Origin: Colius striatus | Lineage: Eukaryota; Chordata; Aves; Coliiformes; Coliidae | Reading direction: 5' to 3' | DNA length: 64,000 bases | NCBI RefSeq assembly: GCF_028858725.1 | Contig: NC_084761.1 | Span: 25,636,501 to 25,700,500 of the forward strand | Part shown: piece after piece, positions 1 through 14,327 of the stretch | Layout: each line of letters starts with the position of its first letter | How positions within the stretch are numbered: the stretch's first letter is position 1 | Translations under genes and position numbers: made by a program | Notes under the pieces: generated by a model | Database searches by the model: none | The model's input: only the letters and a program-made list of their open reading frames with translations | What the model was told of the DNA's origin: nothing

Positions 1-3000
1 AAGGAGTTCAAGAGCTTTGGTTTTAGGTCCTCAACTCCACTCCAGTAGACCTCTGAAATCATCATGAGCTCTTAAAGGTAGATGTCACGTCAGTACCTTT
101 TGGGATGAACTCTGAACTGCTTGTGCATGTTCTGCTGCGCTGCATGGATGCAGGTTTGCCATGAAACAGATATGCCGGGCTCCTGGCTCAGCAGAGAGGC
201 TTGGACCCTCTTTCTGTCTGTACTGCTTGAGGAATTGGGCAAATATAAATCAAGTTTTCAAGCACCAAACTTTGCAGGTTCCCTGTCTTGCACCCCACTA
301 ACTACTTCTCTCTTCCTCATAGTTTGCCTGTACTTTTCCAGCAGCAGATGAGCTGTCAAGCTCTTGATATTCTGAGCTGCCTTTAAGTGAAGGCAGGTGT
401 CCATCTATCATGCTTGTGACCTCTGGCCAGGCAGTTGCCTGAAACTGTATTCCTTGGTCACGCTCCACCCCACAAGGCCACTGGAATTAAACATATCCCG
501 GTGCAGACAGTTGGTCAACACACTCACCTTGGGGACAAGAGTCTAATTCTCAAATCCTTGTTCCTCCTGACTCCAAGCAAGGCCATGATTCCAGCTTTCC
601 CACATCCCAAAGGAGGGCCACAAGCATCCTGTAGTGGGTCTGGCTTTGTCTCTAGGCTTGAAGTGGTTCCATATTCCCAAAGAGAGAAAATAACTCTACA
701 GTGCAGCGGTCAGAGCAATCAGGGGGACTGTGTGAAAGGCAAGTTCAGCGCTCTGCTCTCTTGAGAGCGTGTTTGCAATTATTGATACAGAGTGGGAGTT
801 TCAGAAAGTGTGGTTTGGGGGTTTAGCTCTGAACAACCAACTAATAATTACAGCAGTTTGCACTTGAGTTGTGTGAGAAGCCTTGTTCTTTTTTTCAGAA
901 AAAATAATTCTATATCCAACCGCATATTTGAAGCCCCAGCTGGATGGTGTTTGTTAGCCTACTTTCAATCGTCAGTAAAAGCCACAGGGGAGGGAAATAA
1001 GCATCACTCATCTTACACGTTAGTAACTGGATGCCCTCTAGCGAGACTGTCACACTCTCAGATCTATCAGTGCTTTATTCCCTTACGAGAGACAGAGAGC
1101 GAGAGAAGACTTTTATGCTTTTCCTTAATGTAAATATTTAGGAGTGCTTCCTGTAGTTAAGCGGAGTGTATAAATCCTACTGAAAGCAGAATTTTATGCC
1201 TGCTCAGCAGAGAAGGGGCAGTGTCTTCAGAGATTTCTCCTCATAGGGATTCTTTCCTCAAGTGTCAAGGATCATCCCAGCCTGTAGAAGAGTAGTTTCT
1301 TTGCTCCGCTGCACCAGGAGGCACGTGGGTTGTTCCTACATTGCATTCGCTAATGGTGAATTCTGGCCCAGAGCACATTCTGCTGTCTGAATCTTTCTCC
1401 AAATATGCCATGCTATCCAGGGTGTTTAAAAGCTGATGTAGCATGGCAGTACTTGATTTATATGAACTCAGTGAGGTGGTTTACAGGGAATCAATATTTA
1501 CCGTTCCAAACATGTGGTGTGACTTCACCAGGCAGTTCGTAGGACCTGATAGTTATTCTTCAAAAGTGCAAATATTTCAATATTGTGCCTCATCAGTTCA
1601 TTGAAATGTATGGCTCTGTTAGTAGGGCCCTTGTCATGTGAAAATACACATGGGGATTCTTCTGTTGCCTTCCCCCCCATCCTCTTATAAATACCAAGAT
1701 TAGGCTTTTCTGGAAATAAGGCATTAATTTTCTGTGAATTTGACCCTGTGCTTATTGCTCTGAAACCAAATTCACACCTAGAGAAGTGAGAGTAGCACTC
1801 CTTACCAGGTGTGCTGCATGAGCACCTCAAGCAAGGCAATCTTTGGCACTCCAGTCTTTTGCAATCACCAGTGCCTGGCCAGCCTGCAGTTTCACATGTG
1901 TTTAAAGTGAATAGCCTTGAAGACTGCTCTCTTTATCCGCTTTTCACTGTGATGTGGTGAGAGAGCACAACAGCTCAGTAACACAGGTTGCCAGCTCAGA
2001 TTACTTAAAACATCTTTGCAAACTAGATAGCAACATTTTGATTTGTTTGGGTTTTTTTTCTAAAGCCAGCTGAAGGTTTGCTTTCCTGTGAGGCTGGCAG
2101 GATTGTGGGACTGTACTGTGGGACTGAGATGATAAAGAACTTTTAAAATTGCGCAGGGAGGAAACAGCAAAGGTTGGTTTAAAATTGCCAGGCAATTGGC
2201 ATGTTTGGGAATATGACTTGTATTTTTTTCTCTTCAACTATTTTGTATTTTATTAAAAGCCCAGTACATTTTAATTTAAAAGCTGTTTTCATTGGAATTT
2301 AATTGCAATATTATTTCCCAAGCAGCTATGCTTTGGTATTTAGGTGCTTGCCAAACACAAATGATAGTTCCACTTTCTTGACTACCATGAACATTCAAAG
2401 TAAAACTGGGCTTCACTGGTGTCACAGAAGGAAAGGGAATTTGCAAATGCCAGATAAGAACCTGGTTTTCCTGTTGGCATGAATGGGAAAAGGTATGCAA
2501 AGGATGAAGCCCGCAGCCATCTGCCTTCTCTTACCCCTGGATCTGCCACAGTCTGTAGGGAACATTCAGCAAGGTTGGACTGAAGCCTTCCCCCCTGCAC
2601 CAGATGTCAGTCAACACACAGTCACACTGATGACCACTTGGGTTCAGGTGCCTTGAGGAATGGGTCTCTTCATGCAAGGCAAACCAAATCACAGCTTTTC
2701 CCCCTTTCTTTGTGCATAGAGTTGAATCTGAGTCTCCTGGAAGTGCCCCAACTCTTATTTTTGAGAATAGAATGAATGGAAAGAGGAGAGGGGTGCAAGT
2801 GATCTGTCTCCTCTAGTGAAGCCCTGTCTCCATTTGGGGTAAAGCTGCTTGAGTAGGCACCAGGACAGAACCTAGGAAAATTGTCTGCTGGGCACCTTCT
2901 CAGTTTATTGATGTGAATCACTTCCTCCAGCACAGTAAAATGAAATTCCTTAAGGGGCAGTTCAGCACCTGTTCCTCACACAAACCTAACTCCAAGTTCT

Positions 3001-3749
3001 GCCATTGGCTTTAGACAAGCTCCTTTTCCTCCACATTGTGTAGAAATGTAAAAGATCCAATTGTAGAAGGGACAGGAGGGATTCACAAGAGCACTGAAAA
3101 CGATTCTCGTGAAACCACAGCACTGCTGTGTGCTGCTGTGGGCATCGCTGTGGTCGTCCTCATACTCGGTGTGTGTGGCTGGAGACAAAATACCCCTCGC
3201 TATCATGCGAACTAAAGCAGCATGAGACATTTGTTCTATTACGTTAAGATTTTCATGTTTTGTGATAATTCAGACACTGCTCGACATTCCAGACTTAAGA
3301 GATTAATGGGCAAGCCAGAAATAACATTTCATCATTGTAGTGTATGTGGTAGGTATGATTGTGCATCTTTTTCCTATCTTCAGAAGTCAGGTAACAGGAT
3401 TAGAACAGGAAGAGAGAAGTGAGATGCATCATAGGTAAACAACAGTCATCAATCTCTTCCTGTGACAGCATTCAAAAGAAGCAGTCACTCTGACAGGCTC
3501 TGGGATTCCCCATAATCGGCTAGAACTTCAAATTTCCTTTTCTGAATATTAGTGGTTAGTACTAGAAACTTTTAATCAGCGTAGTGGAAGAAGATTATGT
3601 GACAGACTACTGCACCTAAGAATTTCTCTCTTAGAAAGAAAAGATAAATGAAAGTGAAAATGTCCTTGGTGAACCATTTAACACTTCACAATTATTCTTA
3701 AAAATTTAGTTTTCATAGTAAGCACACAAGTTATAAAGCAAAGTCCTCA
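1..3749. other. Intergenic stretch left of CETN4, no gene recognised
   Basis: I read both strands and found only short open frames without domains, codon bias or linked splice sites. In other amniotes IL21 and IL2 lie on this side of CETN4/BBS12, but I see no cytokine exon here, so IL21 is probably further left. No CR1 copy or tandem array of note is visible. Confidence 0.5.
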
Positions 3750-3763
3750 ACTTGCAAAACAGT

Positions 3764-3769
3764 TTTATT
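3764..3769 (-). terminator. CETN4: Likely CETN4 poly(A) signal (AATAAA on minus strand)
   Basis: TTTATT on the plus strand reads AATAAA on the minus strand. It is the first canonical signal I find downstream of the CETN4 stop codon at 5436. A GT-rich stretch on the minus strand (3721-3730) follows about 35 bases further on, as expected for a downstream element. This would give a 3' UTR of about 1.7 kb. No transcript evidence. Confidence 0.45.
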
Positions 3770-5435
3770 TCACACTTATACAAAGTTAACAGATATTTAA
3801 AAACACGGTATTACAGTATTACTGCTACTGAATACATGAATAGGGCACTTCACAGGTCTCTTGTGTTTGCCAGGGGCATACAATCCCTGTTCTCCCAGAG
3901 GTTTAAGCCTACTTCTGTACAAGGTAGAGAGGGTCTATTTCGAGTTGGTCAGAGTACAAAACTTGCAGGTAGAATGTGCCACTTCTCTACACACTGAGAT
4001 GATGACACATAAATGAAAACTTCTTCTGCTCCAGACACCGATTCTCCCCTTGCTAGGCCCTTACAGCTCCTGAGAACTGGCATTGCTGTAATGAGGAGCT
4101 AATCCAGAAACTGGCTCTTCCTTTCTTTTACAAACCTCCTTAGTGCTGTCAAGCAGCAAAAGCTGCCTGAAGGATCTTAACAGATACTGGCCAAATACTC
4201 TCTTTTCCCATCAAATCCTTCTGACATTTTGTTATCTATTTGATTGTGTGTAGTAACAAACTGTCCTTCAGGCACCTTATTAGAGTAAGATGTGATTTGT
4301 GATTATACCATTTCCCTGCAGTTTTGAAGCAGATTGTCTAATCAGGACCCTAGGATAAACCCTCCTGCAGAAACACATTGTTAGATGTGCTGTTGTGTGT
4401 CACTACTCTGTCACAATAATACAGAAGTTCATGTGGCTCTCCAGTAAGTCCTGGAGTAAAAGTATAATCAAGAAATAGTCAAGAAAATGAAGGTACTCCT
4501 AAAACCAAAAAAAACCAAACAACAAAAAAAAATCCCAACCAAACAAGCCCAAACCTATAATGTTTGAAGTTAATTTGGATTGCACAGATCTAAATACAGT
4601 CAGTCTTCCACAGATGTCCAAGGTGAGCTATTCTTTCACTTCACATGTAGTGCAACATAGAACTGAGTCTTTTAGGTACCTAAAATCCTGGCATAGCAGC
4701 AGCTCTGTAATGTCTTGAGCATAAGAATAATGGCACAAGATGTTGAATGGTTATACAATAAACTTTGCAGGTTACATTCAAGTAAGCTAGTTTTCAGATA
4801 ATTGGATAAGCAGAAAAACATCTACTGATGGCACACAGCTCCAAATCTGGTTATCTACATTTGCTTCCTGTTAGGACCAAAACCAACTTGCCATAAGAAA
4901 AGTATTTCATACATAAATAGACAAATATGCAATTGGCTCCAGAGTCTTTCATGGAAATAAACACAAGGAGACAAATACGAAAAGATAACCTAAAAGCCTT
5001 AAAAGGAGTAAAAATACTGTGCTTGTACCCTCATTCTGTAGCCTTAGGAAAGTCAAAAGTGGTCCTTCCCAGCAGTAGTGGGAATCTCCACATCTCTTTT
5101 AGTTATGTAGTTGAAATGCAGTCTTCTTTATCCAAAATGGCAATTGATAAAATTGTCAAGGGGCAGAAGACTCTGCCTTGCAGGTTCAATTAATCCTTCC
5201 TTTTCACATCTGCAATATCTCATTTTAACAGCTGTGGGTACTGAAGACCACCCCCCCCCCCCGCCCCCTCCCCCAGGCCCCCTGCAATTAACTTTGCTGA
5301 AAAAGGAGAATGAACTAAAGAGCTGTCCTTTCAGACTCTGCTTACATGGCAGAAAATATGCAAGAGACACAAGCTCAGTTTTTAAGCCTTTTCCAGGTTA
5401 TCTTTTGGAGCAGCTCCATAGCAAGACAACAAACA
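3770..5435 (-). other. CETN4: Probable CETN4 3' untranslated region
   Basis: The stretch lies between the CETN4 stop codon and the first downstream AATAAA. Nothing in it reads as coding. Its most striking content is a C-rich tract on the plus strand (5251-5282), G-rich in the mRNA. The extent depends on the poly(A) signal at 3764 being the one used. Confidence 0.4.
5251..5282 (-). repeat. Homopolymeric C-rich tract, G-rich in CETN4 mRNA
   Basis: Runs of 12, 5, 5 and 4 or more C interrupted by single or few other bases on the plus strand. On the minus (transcribed) strand these are four G runs separated by short loops, compatible with an RNA G-quadruplex in the presumed CETN4 3' UTR. Confidence 0.8.
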
Positions 5436-10179
<4,744 letters not shown>

Positions 10180-10275
10180 CCGGCCGCTGCCGCAGGGATC
10201 CCGCTCCGATCAGCCCCGCCGCTCCCAACGGCCCGGCCCGCCTCGTGGAGGCGCACAGCGGCCAACGCGCCCCAT

Positions 10276-10332
10276 CCAATGAACGAGCCCGACGTGCCAG
10301 AGAGCCCGCCCCTTTCCCTAGCTGCGGCCAAT
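10276..10332 (+). promoter_or_regulatory. Pair of CCAAT boxes
   Basis: CCAAT occurs at 10276-10280 and 10328-10332, 52 bases apart, between the divergent starts. NF-Y sites are common in bidirectional promoters; use here is inferred from position. Confidence 0.5.
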
Positions 10333-10532
10333 GGTGCCCGGCGGGTTGGTGCTGTCGGCAAGGGCGCGGCGGCCGCTCCGCCCGCTGGGTAAGTGCGGCC
10401 GAGCGGCGGCGGTGCCGGTGTCCTGGCAACGGCGCGGCGCGTGCGCGGCGGCCGGCGGCGCGCTCCCGGCACCCACCGCCTCAGCCCGGCGGAGCGCGGT
10501 TGCGGGGAGCCGAGCGAGACGCCGTCGCCTTG
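10333..10532 (+). other. BBS12: Probable BBS12 non-coding first exon (boundaries uncertain)
   Basis: The BBS12 coding exon begins with a splice acceptor at 14310-14311, so a 5' exon must lie upstream, and the CpG island is the obvious place. Two good donors are present on the plus strand: GCTGG/GTAAGTG (exon end 10388) and CCTTG/GTGAGA (exon end 10532). The second would leave the X-box upstream of the transcript start. I cannot place the transcription start. Confidence 0.5.
10418..10430 (+). promoter_or_regulatory. X-box-like RFX site
   Basis: GTGTCCTGGCAAC matches the X-box layout GTNRCC, short spacer, RGYAAC, with a perfect right half, a one-base spacer and one mismatch in the left half. 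RFX factors drive many cilia genes through such sites. It lies about 240 bases upstream of the CETN4 ATG. Confidence 0.45.
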
Positions 10533-11140
10533 GTGAGAAACCCTCCCCTGCTTCTGTGGGGCCGGCGAGGGCTCCGAGCCGGTCCTCCAGCGGGGAGGAA
10601 GCGGCCGGGCCGCCGCGGCGCCTGAGGAGGGCAGCTCCGGCGCGAATCCTGAGCGGCCTCCTCTCCTGCCTGCTGGCAGCTTTCCGTTTCCAGGCTGCGG
10701 GCGGCAACCATGGGCCTTTGGGTTCGGCTGCAATGATGCACGAAGCTCTTTCTTTTCCTTCATTAACAGTAATAATTCTTACTGACTCTTAGGTAAACTA
10801 GGTAACTTCTGGCAGTTGAATGCTTGATGGTTTAGTTGCAAGCAGAGCATTTTCTCCCTGTTTCTCGTTTGTTGTGCGCCAGTACTGGCACCAGAGAATG
10901 TGTGTGCATACCTGGCTTTTTGTTTTTACAGAATGTCACAGAAATAGATTAATTTGGAAAGCAAATCTAAAATTTTGTTAGTTTGTTAGTTTAGCCTTCA
11001 TGGTTGAGGTGCTGGAAGACATACTGAATAAAAAGTGTTTAGCATACCTCCCATATCCCATAGTTCTTCACTTAAGAACTCTAATCCCCATATGTATAAA
11101 CATAAACTGAATCTAAGGTCAAGTTTTGTTTTGCCTGCAG

Positions 11141-11359
11141 AGACAGGTGATGAGGCAGCCAGCAGTTATGTCAGCATGCCAATTAACTCGACAGAAGCCA
11201 TCAGTAGTTGATGCTTTGCACATGGCTGTCTTTCACTACCAGTTTGTTCATTCTTTTTCCAGGATACCTTCTTTTTGCTGGCCTCAGTTGTGGTTGACTC
11301 CAGAACGTAATTCCACTCAACCCTTTACCTTTTCCACTTCAGACTGGGTGGAAAAAGAG
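11141..11359 (+). other. Exon-like block, 73 open codons, unknown product
   Basis: A strong acceptor (GTTTTGTTTTGCCTGCAG) and a strong donor (AAAGAG/GTAAGA) bound 219 bases that are open throughout in one frame, phase 0 at both ends. The predicted peptide contains QLWLTPERNSTQPFTFSTSD and resembles nothing I know. It could be an alternative 5' exon of BBS12, the first coding exon of a separate gene sharing the promoter, or chance. An internal ATG is at 11150. Confidence 0.35.
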
Positions 11360-11430
11360 GTAAGAGGTCAGGGGATGAGGAGATGAAAAATGGAATGTTG
11401 GGTCTGCTATATATTGGTTCCTACAGCATA

Positions 11431-11446
11431 GGATAGGATAGGATAG
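11431..11446. repeat. Short (GGATA)n repeat
   Basis: Three tandem GGATA units plus one base in BBS12 intron 1, too short to be a major satellite. Confidence 0.8.
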
Positions 11447-11664
11447 CTTGCCAAAATAACATGCATAAAACAAAAGGGGAAGTGGGGGAAAAGTATCAGA
11501 AGTATCACAAAATCAAAAATCATGCATGCCAGAGGTTGTGCAAGCAATGAATTAAGCTCTTTCATACATTTCATGAGGAGAACTGCAAATTGGTTATTTG
11601 TTATTTCTGCCGAAACATGAGCACCATGAGAACTGACTGTTACTAGTTGACAACTGCTTGAATT

Positions 11665-12819
11665 CAGATTTCAGTTAAGCATTTGACACCATCTCCCACA
11701 GAATCCTCACAGCAAAACTGAGAAAGTGTGAGCTGGATGATGAGGTAGTGAGGTGGATTGTGAACTGGTTTAAGGGAAGTAGGCAGAAAGTTGTGATCAA
11801 TGGGGCAGGGTCTAGTTGGAGGCCTGTATTTAGTGGAGTCCCTCAGGGGTCAGTGCTTGGACTAGTACTGTTCAATGTATTCATTAATGACGCTGATGAA
11901 GGAACAGAGGGCACTGTCAGCAACTGTGCTGATGATACTAAACTGGATGTGGAGGGGGGGGTGGCTGACACACCAGAAGGCTGTGCTGCCATTCAATGAG
12001 ACCCGGACAAACTGGAGAGTTGGGCAGGGAGACATCTAATGAAATTCAGCAAGGGCAAGTGTAGAGTCTTGCATCTGGGAAAGAATAACCCCATTTACCA
12101 GTACAGGTTGGGGAATGAACCCTAAGAGAGTAGTGTAGGGGAAAGGGACCTGGGTGTCCTGGTGCACAGCAGGATGAGCATGAGCCAGCAATGTGCCCTC
12201 AGGGCGAAGAAAGCCAATGGCATCCTGGGGTGTATTAGAAGGTCTGTGAGCAGTAGGTTGAGAGAGGTTCTCCTCCCCTCTACTCTACCCTTGTGAGACC
12301 ACATCTGGAATCTTGTGTCCAGTTCTGGGCCCCTCAGTTCAAGAAGGACAGGGAGCTACTCAAGAGAGTTCATCACAGGGCCACAAAGATGACGAAGTGA
12401 GTGGAGCATCTCCCTTGTGATGAAAGACTGAGGGAGCTGGGGCTCTTTAGCTTGGAGAAGAGGAGACTGAGGGGTGACCTCATTAATGTTTAGAAATATG
12501 TAAAGGGTGGATGTCAGGAGGATGGACCCAGGCTCTTCTCAGTGATGTCCAATGGTAGGACAGGGTGCAATGGGTACAAGCTGGAACATAAGAGATTCCA
12601 AAGAAATACAAGGAAGGATTTCTTCCTTGTGAGAGTGACAGAGTGCTGGAACAGGCTCCCAGATGGATTTTGGAGTCTTCTTCTTAGAGGACATTCAAAG
12701 CTCACCTGGACTAGTTGCAGTGTGACCTACTGTAGGTGGTCCTGCTCTGGCAGGGGGATTGGACTAGATGATCTTTTGAGGTCTCTTCCAAGCCCTTGAG
12801 ATTCTGTGATTCCATGAAC
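11665..12819 (+). mobile_element. CR1 LINE fragment (b) with broken reverse transcriptase
   Basis: Plus-strand CR1 copy in BBS12 intron 1. It covers the C-terminal half of the reverse transcriptase and the 3' UTR. Visible motifs are [10 protein letters not shown] and a degraded catalytic box, CADDTKLD. Stops and frameshifts break the frame, for example a TAA just before the AFDT motif near 11680 and another break after about 11999. It ends in the usual GATTGGACTAGATGATC tail and octamer-like ATTCTGTGATTCCATG. 5'-truncated and dead. Confidence 0.92.
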
Positions 12820-14311
12820 AGAGATCTCAGATGAAAAAAAAAAAATTCTACAAGCAGTTCTCTCCCAAAAAACCACCAACAAGAACAAAAAATCCCAAAC
12901 CCAAATCTTAGTAAATCCTTAAGAGAAATTAGATGGAATGATGAGTTTCTGGAGGAGTGGGGGAAACATGTTTTATATGGAATTCTGTGATCTGGTGATT
13001 ATTATGTAATCACTTTTGTTTGTTTGTTTCCAAGCAAGCTACCTGTGATACTAAGCCAAGGTTTCAAGATAAGAAAAAAGAACTTTTTTTTTCTTTTGAT
13101 AGTTACTGGAAGTGCTGGTGGATATCTGACATGACCAAACCGTTATTGAAAGACATTGCCAAAAAAAATTTCCAGAAAGACCCTTAAGCAGGTTGGATAG
13201 AGCTTTTCAGGTGCACATTCCCAGTGCAGTTTTAAAGTCAAGTACTTGCTCATCTAAAAGCCCTTTTCTTATGTTGTTAACTATGAGTAAGTATAGACTG
13301 AAACAATTTATTGGTTAATGATTCTTTTTGGACTTCAAGATGTGTCTGGAAAAGGAAGGGAAATTCTTTTCTCAGTTTGGGCTAGACTAGAACCTCAGAT
13401 CTGTCTGCATACAAAGGCTATTTCCAACTGCCTACTCTTTTTTAAGTTAACACTTCATCTTCATTTGAGATAATATTTGGATGGACTTTCACTGAATGGG
13501 ACAGAAAAAGAGCTATTTTTATTTGGAATAGCTATGCAAAGGGACTTCTATGGAGAGGAAATAAATTATTTGAGTCTGAGTACAAAAGGTATATGGGTCA
13601 GGCTTCTGGTTGGTGTGTATACTTTTAACTTGAAAAGTTTTTTAAAAAGGAAGCTTTATTTTAATCCATGAGGCCTGCTACAGGACTGTGGTGGGGAAGG
13701 GATTATTGCAAAGGAAAGAAGGTGTGTTTTGGCACAGTAAAACTGAGGAGCAGATCAAAATTAAAGCCTTGGCAGGTTACTTTGTGAAGTATGGAGACGT
13801 GGCATTCCTTTTTATGCACATTTAATAAAGTATTGATGAGTGCGAAATGGAATCAATAGAATTGGAGTAAAATAAATTTGATTTGAAGGTTAAAGTCAGT
13901 GGCATGACTCTTGGTACTGAGATGAATCTGTACAAGCACTTTTGTTCTGCACATAATTGTCCATTCTACTCTAATTGACTTTTTCCCTTACTAAGGCAAA
14001 TAACTGAAATTCCAGATAGCAGGTCAGGAGAGAAATGGTGCTTCTATACAATTTGTACTGCTTCATGTTTAAGAAACCACTGGAATTAATAGTACTTTAC
14101 TGTCTGCGAGCAAGGAAAAGATTCCATGGTATTTTAGCAGTGCACAATTTCAGCAACCATATGCATTGATGGCAGGATGCAGAGTGAAGAACTGTTTTAA
14201 GCGGAGAGCCTCACAGGAGAGCTGTGTCCAGTGTTAGACTGTTAATGTTTTGGTGATACAAGCTCTGGGATGCTGTGAGGATGGGGCACTAAGTTTGTGT
14301 TCTATTCACAG
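12820..14311 (+). other. BBS12: Distal BBS12 intron 1
   Basis: AT-rich non-coding sequence up to the acceptor TTCTATTCACAG at 14300-14311. One exon-like block (13211-13286) is listed separately. No repeat of note was recognised. Confidence 0.6.
13211..13286 (+). other. Exon-like block (76 bases)
   Basis: Acceptor CTTTTCAG and an excellent donor GTAAGTAT bound 25 open codons in phase 0, ending in phase 1. Its entry phase fits the exit phase of 11141-11359. Short, so chance cannot be excluded. Confidence 0.2.
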
Positions 14312-14327
14312 ATGCTGCCTGCTGCCC

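Noticed and set aside
1-3749. IL21 expected from gene order
   Set aside because: I searched the short minus-strand frames for the cytokine's conserved helix and cysteine pattern and found nothing. The gene is probably outside the window.
14250-14327. 26 extra N-terminal codons of the BBS12 frame
   Set aside because: The stretch contains the splice acceptor at 14310-14311, and the family starts at the ATG at 14328, which also gives the expected 710 aa.
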